From contig NZ_BHZC01000001.1 in the NCBI RefSeq assembly GCF_003865135.1, forward strand, positions 186,001 to 250,000: a DNA stretch of 64,000 nt, in the 5' to 3' direction. A model generated the notes under the pieces. It had not been told where the DNA came from. It saw nothing but the letters and a program-made list of their open reading frames with translations, and searched no databases. Numbering within the stretch: position 1 is the stretch's first letter; each line of letters starts with the position of its first letter. This DNA is from Streptomyces chrestomyceticus JCM 4735. GTDB taxonomy: Bacteria; Actinomycetota; Actinomycetes; Streptomycetales; Streptomycetaceae. Below, piece after piece: positions 38,001-46,806 of this stretch. A program made the position numbers and the translations under genes.

Positions 38001-38189
38001 CGTCTTCTCCCACTCCTCACCCCCTTCTTCTATCTCCTCATCGCGCCGCGCGCTACGCTCACGCCGCAGCCCCGACGGCCGTCCGGCGCCCACCGTGACC
38101 TGTGCTGCCGCCGTGACCCACCCGTAAGGCACCGGACACCGCCAGCAGGCCACAGGGCACTGTCAGTGGTAGGTGGCAGCATCGAACAC

Positions 38190-40097
38190 ATGACACATCC
38201 GACAGCGTTCAACTGGCGTCCGTTCCTGCTCAGATGGAGCGAGGAGTGGGCGGACTCCCTGCCCGACGACGCGACACGAAGCGAGGAGGACGAAGCCGCC
38301 CGGCAGGCCCGATGGCTGGGATTTCCGCCCGCGTCCAAGGAGCGGATCTTCGCCATGGAGGAGCGCCTCGGTCGACGGATGCCCCCGTCGTACCGGGAGT
38401 TCCTCAAGGTCAGCGACGGGTGGCAGCACGCCGGCGGGTTCGTCAGGCTCTTGGCGGGGACCACGGACGCACGCTGGCACAACAACGAGTCCGGGCTCGC
38501 GGACATGTTCGAGGAGTACCTGGACGACGACGCCGGTCCCGCCGAACGGCGGTCGGCCGACATCTGGCGGCGCGGGCTCCAGCTCGACGTCGTGTCCGAC
38601 ATCACCCACGTCCTCCTGGACCCCGAGGATGTGGACGAGGACGGCGAGTGGGCCGTGTACACGTGGGCGAGCTGGCGGGCCGCACCACCCGAACGGTACG
38701 CGAACTTCGCCGAGTTCATGCGGTCCATGCACCAGGAGTTCCACGGCCTGCGGGCACGCCCGGCCGCCGGGGAACCGGAGTTCGTCAACGACACGACGCG
38801 AGAGCTGGACGCCCTGGTGGAGCAGGCCCGGCTGGAGGCGCTGCGCGGCGACTGGGAACGGGCGGAGCAGGCGCTGGACGAGGCGAGGAAGTACGGCAGG
38901 CCGCGGGCCGCCGGCCTGGGCGATCAGATACGCCGCTTGCTCGGACGGACCTACATGGTGTCCTTCGAGGACCTGGCGACCGACCCGCAGTACGCGCCCG
39001 AGCTCCTGCCCTCGCTGGTCACCGAGCACGCGGCGCGCTCGTACGGGGACGACTCCACGTTGCGGTTCGACCTGCGGGGAGCCGGTGACGACGTGGTGTC
39101 GCTGGCCTACGCGACGCTGGAACAGGTGCGCAACGGCACGTACCGGTACACGGCGACCGGACCGTTCGGCGAAGCGGTGGAGCGGGCACGGGAGCTGGCG
39201 CGGTGGGGCGACACCGACGCGGCATGGCGGACGCTGATGGACGCTCTGCCGGTCTGGCAGCCGCTGGGCCCCGACCACCTGGCGCCGCTGGGCTGGGTGG
39301 CCGACCCCCTGCTCGGCCCTCTGCTGACCCCGGAGCGGGGCCGCGAGCTGCTGTCCACCCCCAGGGGCGGACAGGCAGGTGAGGCACCGGTCCGGGCGGC
39401 CGGCCTCGACCCGGACAACCTGGCATGGCTCGCGGACCCGGACGCCCACGGCGACCGCACGTCCTACCGGTTCGTCCTGGTCGAAGCCGTGGAACCGGAG
39501 GGTCTGCCCGGACGCCTCGCGGACGCGAACGAGGCAACGCTGGTCGCCCCCATGACTGCCCACGAGGCGCGCCAGCGACTGCTCCACGGGCAGCGGGAGT
39601 TCTCGTCCTACGACGACAGAGCCCTCATGGCGGTCGGCCGGGCCGGCAGTCGTTGGAGCTTCGCCTTCGACGGCGCTCCCGCCTCCTTCGACCCGCAGCG
39701 GTTCATCTCCCCGGCAGCGGGCGCCAGCGCGGGCACCCGCGCGGTGGTCGTGTGGAGCGGCCTGAGAACCCGCCACGGACAGCCGTTCTTCCACCTTTCC
39801 GTAGCGCAGGACGGCACGGAGCAGTACGCCTTCACGTACGCGGACGGCGAGACGCATCGCACCGGACGGATACCCCGGGTACTGGACCCGGACCGGTTCT
39901 TCACCTCCCGGCAGGAGGCCACCGAGGCGGAACGGCCGCTGCTGGAGGCCCTGACCGACGTGTTCGATGCCCGCCTGCCACGCCACGCGATCACGAATGG
40001 ACGGCTGCACACGTTCACCACCCATTCCTGGACACGGCCGCCGGAAAACGGGGAGACCTACGCCGTGATCAGCATGAACTGGAACGCGGAGCGCTGA
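38190..40097 (+). CDS. SUKH-1 (SMI1/KNR4) domain protein
   Basis: A 635-residue protein. The N-terminal 180 residues form a SUKH-1 domain (RIFAMEERLGRRMPPSYREF, then LKVSDGW and VYTWASW). SUKH proteins are immunity proteins for polymorphic toxins in many genomes, but long ones like this have other, unknown roles. A helical repeat-like middle (residues 205-290) and a beta-rich C-terminal half have no named domain. The ribosome site is weak. No toxin gene is next to it; the nearest candidate, the eCIS-core protein, is 18 kb away. Confidence 0.82.
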   Translation: MTHPTAFNWRPFLLRWSEEWADSLPDDATRSEEDEAARQARWLGFPPASKERIFAMEERLGRRMPPSYREFLKVSDGWQHAGGFVRLLAGTTDARWHNNESGLADMFEEYLDDDAGPAERRSADIWRRGLQLDVVSDITHVLLDPEDVDEDGEWAVYTWASWRAAPPERYANFAEFMRSMHQEFHGLRARPAAGEPEFVNDTTRELDALVEQARLEALRGDWERAEQALDEARKYGRPRAAGLGDQIRRLLGRTYMVSFEDLATDPQYAPELLPSLVTEHAARSYGDDSTLRFDLRGAGDDVVSLAYATLEQVRNGTYRYTATGPFGEAVERARELARWGDTDAAWRTLMDALPVWQPLGPDHLAPLGWVADPLLGPLLTPERGRELLSTPRGGQAGEAPVRAAGLDPDNLAWLADPDAHGDRTSYRFVLVEAVEPEGLPGRLADANEATLVAPMTAHEARQRLLHGQREFSSYDDRALMAVGRAGSRWSFAFDGAPASFDPQRFISPAAGASAGTRAVVVWSGLRTRHGQPFFHLSVAQDGTEQYAFTYADGETHRTGRIPRVLDPDRFFTSRQEATEAERPLLEALTDVFDARLPRHAITNGRLHTFTTHSWTRPPENGETYAVISMNWNAER

Positions 40098-40548
40098 CTG
40101 ACGCAGCTCCGGTAGCCCATTCGTACCGCCACAGCAGGGCCCGGGCCTGGTCGGCGCCTCTCGTCGCAGAGGCAGTGGCGGCGCGCCCGATGAACGCCTT
40201 CAGCGCCAAGGTGACCTCGGCACAGGCCCGTCACAGGCACGTACACTGTCCGGCCCGACGGCCCTGTAACCCGGGTGTCTGATACCCGTCCGGGCAGCAT
40301 GCGGGCACAGGAACGGGCACCGCGGACACCCGGTCGGGCACTCCGGGCACCTACGCGCGCAGCCGAGCCGCAGCTCGGCAGGTCAGCGCACTGCACGGGC
40401 GCGGAAAGTCTCTCGGACTCGGGCGCGCTGCCGGCCCACACGGGCTCCACCGTCTGCCTCTCCCGGCGATACAACGTCATGAGTGGCGCGTTCGCCTCGC
40501 GCCCAGGGCAAACGCCTCAGCTCAGAACCGCTCATGAGGAGAAGCAAC
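40098..40548. other. Gene-free leader of the sigma factor gene
   Basis: No gene recognised. It contains short inverted repeats (CGGGT and ACCCG around 40271-40288) and an AGGAG ribosome site at 40537-40541 for the next gene. Confidence 0.4.
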
Positions 40549-41124
40549 GTGGAGACATCGCCGACGCCGGCCGGGCGCGCCATGCATTCCCGTACCGCAC
40601 CGGGCCGTTCGGCACAGCAGGCAGACGGGTTCCTCGGAGCCCTGTACGAGCGTCACGGGTCGGTCTTGTTGGGCTTCGCGGCCCGGCTGCTGGACGGCGA
40701 CTGGCACCGTGCGGAGGACATCGTGCAGGAGGTGGCGTTCCGTGCTTGGCAGCGTGCCGACGATCTCGATCCCACCACGAATGCGCTGCGTCCATGGCTG
40801 TTCACCGTCGTCCGCAACCTGGTCATCGACGTCCACCGCTCGCGCAAGGCCCGGCCCCTGGAAGCCGAAGCCGCGGACATTCCTCTCTCGTCCGTGCCCG
40901 ACGGAGTCGATCGCACCCTGACCCGGCAGGTGGTGGTCGCAGCCATGCGGGAGCTGGCGCCGTACCACCGCGAGGTCCTGGTTCACGTGTACTACATGGG
41001 CCGCAGTCTCCCCCAGACAGCGAAGCTGCTGGGGGTGCCGCCAGGCACGGTCAAGTCACGTATGTACCACGCGACGCGTGCGCTACGCGAGGGGCTCAAC
41101 AGTCGCGGTCTGACTGCGGCTTGA
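40549..41124 (+). CDS. ECF-type RNA polymerase sigma factor
   Basis: A 191-residue extracytoplasmic-function sigma factor. Region 2 runs from about residue 28 (LYERHGSVLLGFAARLL, RAEDIVQEVAFRAW, LFTVVRNLVIDVHR) and region 4 from about 130 (MRELAPYHREVLVHVYYMGR, LGVPPGTVKSRMYHA). The GTG at 40549 is chosen over ATG at 40534 because AGGAG is 7 bases before it. No anti-sigma gene is adjacent: the next gene is a minus-strand DeoR regulator. How it is held inactive is therefore not visible. Confidence 0.93.
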   Translation: METSPTPAGRAMHSRTAPGRSAQQADGFLGALYERHGSVLLGFAARLLDGDWHRAEDIVQEVAFRAWQRADDLDPTTNALRPWLFTVVRNLVIDVHRSRKARPLEAEAADIPLSSVPDGVDRTLTRQVVVAAMRELAPYHREVLVHVYYMGRSLPQTAKLLGVPPGTVKSRMYHATRALREGLNSRGLTAA

Positions 41125-41221
41125 CCACACGCCCCCATCTACCACTCCTGCCTCGCCCGGCCAGACCGCATCACAACTCCACTACCGTGCACCGCCGCCG
41201 ATGCCACCCCGGCTGCCCTCA

Positions 41222-41983
41222 TCAGACGCGCAGCACATGCGGGCCCAGCAGCGAATACCGGTGTGCCTCGCTCTGCGGCAGCCGGGTGTCGGTGACGATG
41301 GCCTCGAAGTCCGCGGCCTCGGCGAAGCGGCACAGGCTCACCGCGCCGAACTTGGTGTACACGCCCGAGAAGATCCGGCGTCGGGACGCCCGTACCGCCT
41401 GCTGCTTGACCTGACTGACCGCCGGGTCGGGGGTGGTGAGACCGTACTCCCGGGAGATGCCGTTGGCGCCGATGTACGCCAGGTCGACGACGAATTCGGA
41501 CAGCATGCCCGCCGTCCAGTGGTCAGCCGTGGCGACGGTGCCACCCCGCACCCGGCCGCCCAGGAGCACCACCGTGACGTGATCCCTGGCGGCCAGCAAC
41601 GCCGCGGTGGCCAACGAGGCCGTGATCGCGGTGAACGGCCGGTCGGCGGGCAGCGCCGCGGCGATGAGCTGTGGCGTGTACCCCTCGTCGATGAAGACGC
41701 TCTCCGCATCGCCGCACAGCGCCGCCGCGGCCTCCGCGATCCGCATCTTCTCGGGCAGGTGCATGGTGGTGCGGAACGCCAGGGTGGACTCGTAGCCCGC
41801 GCTTTCCACCGGGTACGCGCCCCCGTGCGTACGCCGCACCAGACCGTGCTCCTCCAGCACTCGCAGATCACGCCGTACGGTCTCCTTGGCCGCCCCCAGC
41901 TCTGCGGCGAGATTGCCGACATCCACCGATCCCCCCTGGCGAGCGGCCTCCACGATGCGCCGCCGACGCTCCTCGGCCTCCAC
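41222..41983 (-). CDS. DeoR/GlpR family regulator
   Basis: A 253-residue regulator. The N-terminal winged helix (EERRRRIVEAARQGG, LGAAKETVRRDLRVLEEHGL, RRTHGGAY) is followed by a sugar-phosphate-sensing domain with VFIDEGYTPQLIAAALP and IGANGIS. Such proteins repress sugar or polyol operons and respond to phosphorylated sugars. The frame is open upstream; GTG at 41983 is chosen because MEAEERRRRI-like starts are usual. A perfect 12-base direct repeat lies upstream at 42047-42115. No sugar operon is adjacent, so the target is unknown. Confidence 0.9.
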   Translation of the reverse strand: MEAEERRRRIVEAARQGGSVDVGNLAAELGAAKETVRRDLRVLEEHGLVRRTHGGAYPVESAGYESTLAFRTTMHLPEKMRIAEAAAALCGDAESVFIDEGYTPQLIAAALPADRPFTAITASLATAALLAARDHVTVVLLGGRVRGGTVATADHWTAGMLSEFVVDLAYIGANGISREYGLTTPDPAVSQVKQQAVRASRRRIFSGVYTKFGAVSLCRFAEAADFEAIVTDTRLPQSEAHRYSLLGPHVLRV

Positions 41984-42046
41984 TGCGCACCCACCCCCGA
42001 TCCGGACGCCGGCAACACGGCGGACATCGTTCACACCGGCTGACCC

Positions 42047-42115
42047 ACCGCCGTTCAGCGACCGCCCTTCGTCACGCCCGCACGGTGCTCGATACCCCTT
42101 CTTACCGCCGTTCAG
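42047..42115. repeat. 12-base direct repeats upstream of the DeoR gene
   Basis: ACCGCCGTTCAG is present at 42047-42058 and again at 42104-42115, exact copies 57 bases apart, in the leader of the DeoR gene. DeoR proteins often bind direct repeats, so they could be auto-regulatory sites. Confidence 0.4.
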
Positions 42116-42234
42116 ACCAACCGGCCAAGCCCGGCACAGCGGCCTCGTGGCCACGCGCGCCCGATCCCGTCCGGACCGCCTCGACGATGGCATCAGCACC
42201 CCGGCCGAGTGACGGAGGCTACTTGGCCGGGGCT

Positions 42235-43278
42235 TCAGCCCTTGAGCGTTCCCGACGTTCCTCCGTCCCGGAACCGTGCCAGGGTCCGCTCCGCCTCTCC
42301 CACCATCTCCCGAACGATGTCCCCCGCAGGCTTGACATCACGGACCAGCCCCACTCCCTGCCCCATCAACCAGGGCATCTCCTCCCAGTCCCCCTCTGTC
42401 CCAGGCACCGGCGGCAGCACGTTGAACTTGCGCAGCACAGTCGGCTCTCCCTGGAACACCGTGGTGCCGACCTGCTCCAGCGCAGCACGGTCGGTCGGCA
42501 CTTCATTCAGCCGGTCATGCCACTCGGACACCACACGGTCGCGCTGCACCCGCATCGGATTGAAATCCGGCCACTCTGGCCCGAACACCGCCGTACGGAC
42601 CGTATCCTCTCCCCGGCAAGCAACCAGGCGGCAATGGTGCTCGGGATGCACATGAGCCTCCGTCGAGGCGACGAGCCGAGTGCCCACCCAGACGCCGTCG
42701 GCGCCCAGGCACAGAGCCGCCGCCACCTGGCGCCCGTCGGTGATCCCACCCGCGGCGAGCACCAACGCCCGCCCTCCCACGGCATCCACGACGGCAGGGA
42801 CACCGACCATGGTGGGCAGCCCCCCATAGTTGTGCCCGCCGGCCTCCCAGCCCTGCGCCACGACGACCTCCACCCCGTCTTCGACGGCGCGCTCGGCCGC
42901 CTCGGCGGAGCCCACCTGCTCCCACACCGACACCCCCGCCGTCCGTAGCTGCTCGATCTGACGGGCCGGCGGGTGCCCCCAGTGGAAGGAAACGGCCGGA
43001 ACCCGTTCCTCGACGCAGACCTGAAGATGTTCGGTGTTGTCGAAGTACGTGATCAAGTTGATGTGGAACGGTGCCTCCCCGACGCCCGCCCGGATCTCGT
43101 GGATGATCTCCCGGAGGCGGCCTGCGGGCATGAGCGCGGCCCCCACCGCGCCGATACCACCCGCGCCGGTGACAGCCACCGCCAGCTCGGATGTTCCACC
43201 CGCGAAGCCCATGCCTGCGCAAACGAAGGGGTACGGGACGGCGAACTTCTCGGTCAGCCTGGTGGACAGCACACCCAT
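42235..43278 (-). CDS. Nitronate monooxygenase family flavoprotein
   Basis: A 347-residue FMN enzyme of the 2-nitropropane dioxygenase (NMO) family. The N-terminus has VCAGMGFAGGTSELAVAVTG, then HINLITYF, VVAQGWEAGGHNYGG (FMN phosphate region) and ALCLGADGVWVGTRL. It oxidises propionate-3-nitronate or similar nitro compounds; some members act as enoyl reductases instead. ATG at 43278 has GGAAGGAAG upstream. It lies on the same strand as the DeoR gene but 251 bases away. Confidence 0.9.
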   Translation of the reverse strand: MGVLSTRLTEKFAVPYPFVCAGMGFAGGTSELAVAVTGAGGIGAVGAALMPAGRLREIIHEIRAGVGEAPFHINLITYFDNTEHLQVCVEERVPAVSFHWGHPPARQIEQLRTAGVSVWEQVGSAEAAERAVEDGVEVVVAQGWEAGGHNYGGLPTMVGVPAVVDAVGGRALVLAAGGITDGRQVAAALCLGADGVWVGTRLVASTEAHVHPEHHCRLVACRGEDTVRTAVFGPEWPDFNPMRVQRDRVVSEWHDRLNEVPTDRAALEQVGTTVFQGEPTVLRKFNVLPPVPGTEGDWEEMPWLMGQGVGLVRDVKPAGDIVREMVGEAERTLARFRDGGTSGTLKG

Positions 43279-44016
43279 GACGGCTTCCTTCCAGAGCTCG
43301 TACCAACAGATGGACGCCGCGCCCCCGCGGGCCACGTCCAGACACTGCGCCACACCCACCACATCAGTGCCTGTACGAACGTGTCCCTGCCGGAGTCGCC
43401 TGGTCCGTTCCGACAGCAGAGAGGAAGTCTCTCCGCCCGGCAGACTCCCACTGGCAGCGGTGCGTGGCCAGGGGACTGGCACACCTACGCGTGTGGCCCC
43501 GGGCATGGCCCCGTCGTCGTACGTACCCGGCCTGGGCCAGCACCTCGGTGCTCCTCAATGCTCTTCGGCGACCCTGAGGCTGCCTTGCAGCGCCGGCACC
43601 CGACCTCGTGCCGATGGCCGCAGTGGTTTCGGAGGAGCCGTCGAAGCCACCGTAGAGGAGCGTCAGCCCGTGGCCTGCGACGGCGGAGGCCGTGCGTTGA
43701 GTGTGGAAGTAGACGAAGCCACGGCCTCCGGCCTGTCGGCCGTTGCTCGGAAATGTCGGTCGGCGCCGCCGTCACGGTGTTCCAGTGTGTAGTCACCACC
43801 GGCCTCGTGCCAGATCTCTTCAGCGGACAGGGCCGGTCTCTTGTGGCCCAGCGCTACTCGACCTGCCCGACGCCTTCGCCCCCACTGCCTACCTCCGAGT
43901 GCACCCCCGGACACAGATCAGATCGGATCCGGTCGGACGGCCGAGATGTCAGAGGGTCGTCCTATGGTCGTCCCGACCAGGCAGCGCGCCTGTTCCATGG
44001 CCGATGGAGAGGGCAC
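43279..44016. other. Gene-poor stretch before the DUF6461 gene
   Basis: About 740 bases with no convincing gene. One minus-strand frame around 43700-43900 reads EIWHEAGGDYTLEHRDGG and then DRHF, which looks like a decayed coding piece, but I cannot place it in a family. Confidence 0.35.
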
Positions 44017-44790
44017 ATGAGCGACGGTATCCAGTGGTTGGCGGGCGTGACGACGAGTTCCGGATGGATGTTGGATGTGCACTTCGCCCGCGGCATCGAC
44101 GCCGAGGAACTGGCACTTCGCATGGGGGCACAGCGAGGAGCGGGGGCCGGACCGATGACCGATAGCGGGGCAGGCGCCCTTGATGTCGACGCCTGTCCCG
44201 ACCACGGGCCGGGCAGCGCCGTGGTGCGTGTCGGCGAGGACGCCGGCTGGGCATTCGCCATCACCTACGGTCCCTACCTCGAACGACTGGAGGAGGTATC
44301 ACAGAACGACACGGAAGCCGTCCATTACCACTACAACTCCGGACATCCGCCCACCACCATCATGTATGCGCGTGACGGTCGCACCGTGTGCGGTTTTGGC
44401 CTGCACGAGGAGGACCACCGCTACGGGCAGGACCCCGACTTGCTCCTACCCGACCTCGTGGCCGCCGGCATCCTGGAGCCCGACGGCAAGACCCACTGCC
44501 ATCGCTACATCGATGACTACGTCCATCGCCAATGCCGAAGCCTGGCCGTCTTCGAAGACCGCTTCGGCCTCTCCCTCCCCCGCGCCGCGCTCGCCGAAGA
44601 CTCTCTTCCCGTGTACGCCATCATGGGCTCACCGGCCCCTGACTTCGAAGAAATCTCCGCGTGGGCCGCAGCCAATGACAGGCCCCTCCCGAACGAACGC
44701 CTGCGTCTGGTCCCGACCGAGCTGCGCAGGCGTTACGAGCAGGCCACCGATCCGCAGTGGTGGGAACGCAACGGACGCCGCCTCACCTGA
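44017..44790 (+). CDS. DUF6461 family protein
   Basis: A 257-residue cytoplasmic protein. It opens IQWLAGVTTSSGWMLDVHFA, with a long acidic middle and a helical C-terminus (LRRRYEQATDPQWW). The pattern of an N-terminal sheet with GWAFAITYG matches DUF6461, a streptomycete family of unknown role often found near SUKH-like and toxin-immunity genes. ATG at 44017 is preceded by GGAGAGGG. Function not claimed. Confidence 0.7.
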   Translation: MSDGIQWLAGVTTSSGWMLDVHFARGIDAEELALRMGAQRGAGAGPMTDSGAGALDVDACPDHGPGSAVVRVGEDAGWAFAITYGPYLERLEEVSQNDTEAVHYHYNSGHPPTTIMYARDGRTVCGFGLHEEDHRYGQDPDLLLPDLVAAGILEPDGKTHCHRYIDDYVHRQCRSLAVFEDRFGLSLPRAALAEDSLPVYAIMGSPAPDFEEISAWAAANDRPLPNERLRLVPTELRRRYEQATDPQWWERNGRRLT

Positions 44791-45008
44791 GGCACCGCCT
44801 CGTGGAACTCGTACACGACTTCCACGACTCCCACGACCTCGACGCCGTCGGAACGGATCCAGGAGCGAGTGGCGATCGGTAACTGGTCGGAAGAGCGAGC
44901 GCAGAGGCAGGCATGAGCTTGGGGGGAGCCCGCCACACAGTGATAGCCGTACCGGCGGCGAAGGGTTCAGGCCCCAGCAGGCTTCAAAGGCACGCCACTC
45001 CGGGTATC

Positions 45009-45188
45009 TCAGCAGTGCGCGGCATAGCGGATGCACCAGGGCGGGGTATGGCTGCTCTCCCACTGATGCTGCACTACCACCAACACCCCGCCGGCCAGGA
45101 GATCGACCAACAGGTGCGCACTCGCCGTCCAGCGGGCACGAAAAACCCCCGCGAGAGCCGCCATGACGAATGCGGCAATCAGCAGCAC
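45009..45188 (-). CDS. Possible small membrane protein or gene remnant
   Basis: A 59-residue frame with two hydrophobic segments (LLIAAFVMAALAGVF and LLVDLLAGGVLVVV) separated by a short basic loop. GTG start at 45188, no good ribosome site. It could be a short gene or the end of a decayed membrane protein. The remainder of 44791-45273 shows no gene. Confidence 0.25.
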   Translation of the reverse strand: MLLIAAFVMAALAGVFRARWTASAHLLVDLLAGGVLVVVQHQWESSHTPPWCIRYAAHC

Positions 45189-45273
45189 GCGAACTCAACT
45201 GTGGTTCCATCTGACTGAGCGTGGCCGGACCGAGCTCTTTTCCAGCGCAAGCGCTCATCGGATAATTGGCCCC

Positions 45274-45807
45274 ATGGCGCTTTTCTCCTCCTCCGTCCGG
45301 CTGTGGTTGCTCCCCAATACCGTCCTGCTCGTCGTGATGACGATTTGGGGCGCGCTGCGCTATCCACACCTACCGGGGCGGATACCGAAGCACATCGCGG
45401 GCGGTGGAGTGGATGCCTGGACGGACAAGTCGGTCGGCAGCGCGTTCTTGCTGGTCTTCGTGTACGTAGGGGTGACGGTGCTGATGGTCGGCTCCGCGGA
45501 GCTGACGTTGCGGCAGACACCACGCGATGAACTGACGAACGCCGATGTCACACCGTTCGCTGCCGCCCAGGCGACGTCATCCCTGATGAACAGGCCGGGC
45601 AGCCGGGCTTCGGCACGCCGGCTCGCACGCGCCTTGCTACTGCTCAACACCTGCATAGGCATCTCTCTTCTCACAGGCTGCGGAGTGCTTTGGCGTTCCG
45701 CACCGGACCCGAACCTGCCGGCATGGCTTGTCCCGGCGATGCTCCTGCCGTTCCTTGTCGGTACAGCGGTGACGATCACTGCGGCCGTGAAGGACCGGAA
45801 ACGGTGA
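45274..45807 (+). CDS. DUF1648 family membrane protein
   Basis: A 177-residue protein with four hydrophobic segments. Residues 28-50 (YPHLPGRIPKHIAGGGVDAW) are the DUF1648 signature. Members are small membrane proteins of unknown role, sometimes linked to antimicrobial resistance. ATG at 45274 lacks a ribosome site but lies 7 bases after a GATAAT box (45261-45266), so the transcript may be leaderless. Confidence 0.75.
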   Translation: MALFSSSVRLWLLPNTVLLVVMTIWGALRYPHLPGRIPKHIAGGGVDAWTDKSVGSAFLLVFVYVGVTVLMVGSAELTLRQTPRDELTNADVTPFAAAQATSSLMNRPGSRASARRLARALLLLNTCIGISLLTGCGVLWRSAPDPNLPAWLVPAMLLPFLVGTAVTITAAVKDRKR

Positions 45808-46099
45808 ATCACCGTAGGCGGGGGCAGGCTCAGACGCACAGGCAGCCGTCTGGCGCGGTTGCGCGTTCACCTCGTTGGGGACCTTCTTCCCCGGCCCGGA
45901 CGAGCTGCTGTGGGTGGAGGAGTGGAAGGGGAACGGTAAAGCCGTTTCGGGGGAGCCTCTCGGTCGCTTTCGGCTGTGCTCACCGTGGCCTGTGAGGGTG
46001 GCGGCAGTGCGCAGGCGAGGGTGAGGACTCAGGAAGCGCAGGTGACCGAAGACGTCAGCGTGCTGCCTGTCGTGTGGGCCATTCGGTGTCTCGGCAAGT

Positions 46100-46357
46100 T
46101 CATTGCCGTGGCCCTGGTCGGCGGTGGCGTCCTTCCGGAGGTGGGACGCGGAACATCGCTCGCCGGAGTCGTCCGGGCAGAAGGGCTCGCCCGGCGAAGA
46201 TAAGACCGACACCCAACAGGCAACCTCCGAAGGCTACGCAACCGGTGGACAGCCAGCCGATCTTGTTCTCATCGGCCCAGTCCCCTGTGCCGGCAGCGAA
46301 AAGGAATCCCAACAGGCAGACGGCGCTGATCAGGGCATACCACCATCGAGAAAGCAT
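46100..46357 (-). CDS. Small two-pass membrane protein
   Basis: An 85-residue protein with two hydrophobic segments (WWYALISAVCLLGFLFAAG and GWLSTGCVAFGGCLLGVGLI) and an Arg-rich tail. ATG at 46357 is 4 bases after AGAGGTGA, a strong ribosome site. Family not recognised. Positions 45808-46099 beside it hold nothing I can call. Confidence 0.65.
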   Translation of the reverse strand: MLSRWWYALISAVCLLGFLFAAGTGDWADENKIGWLSTGCVAFGGCLLGVGLIFAGRALLPGRLRRAMFRVPPPEGRHRRPGPRQ

Positions 46358-46744
46358 CAGTCACCTCTGCGAGGGCTGTGCCGCGAGGTGGCCGAGACCA
46401 CCTGCCGTTCCGGCGGAGGCAACAGCCCAAGAAGCAAAGGCCGGGAACGCGGAACGGAAGACACGGGAGCGGCACCTCCGGGCACCATCGACGAACGGGC
46501 ACACTGCCCCTGCAAACGCCGACCAGATTCCCGGCACACCCTGCGCTCTTGACGCATTCTTTGCATTCTACCCGCCCGGCTTCTCCCCCGGACGCTCTGC
46601 GTCCGCAAGCGGCTCAGTCCTGGCCGCCAACGCCGCCGTGCGCCGAGAACGCGGTGGTCTCGGCCCTGCCGCTGGTTGACCGTATGCGGTCTGCCGAGGG
46701 ACGAGCAGTCCCGGTGGCTGATGCGCGCTGACCGAGCCTCTGCC
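46358..46744. other. Gene-free stretch before the monooxygenase operator
   Basis: Nothing recognised on either strand; short frames have no domains. Confidence 0.4.
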
Positions 46745-46774
46745 CGTGACCATCTTCGTGCAACGATGGTCACG
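46745..46774. promoter_or_regulatory. Perfect 10-bp inverted repeat, candidate operator
   Basis: CGTGACCATC at 46745-46754 and GATGGTCACG at 46765-46774 with a 10-base gap. It lies about 30 bases before the monooxygenase start, the expected place for a repressor site. Confidence 0.6.
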
Positions 46775-46806
46775 CCTGTCCGCCTACCGCTCGGGGAGTG
46801 CCGCCT

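Noticed and set aside
43663..43914. Minus-strand frame with EIWHEAGGDYTLEHRDG
   Set aside because: Looks protein-like over 40 residues but has no start, no family and no continuation; recorded only as a possible decayed piece.
45637..46212. 191-codon minus-strand frame across the DUF1648 gene end
   Set aside because: Low-complexity, His/Pro/Ser-rich translation with no domain and antisense to a real gene.
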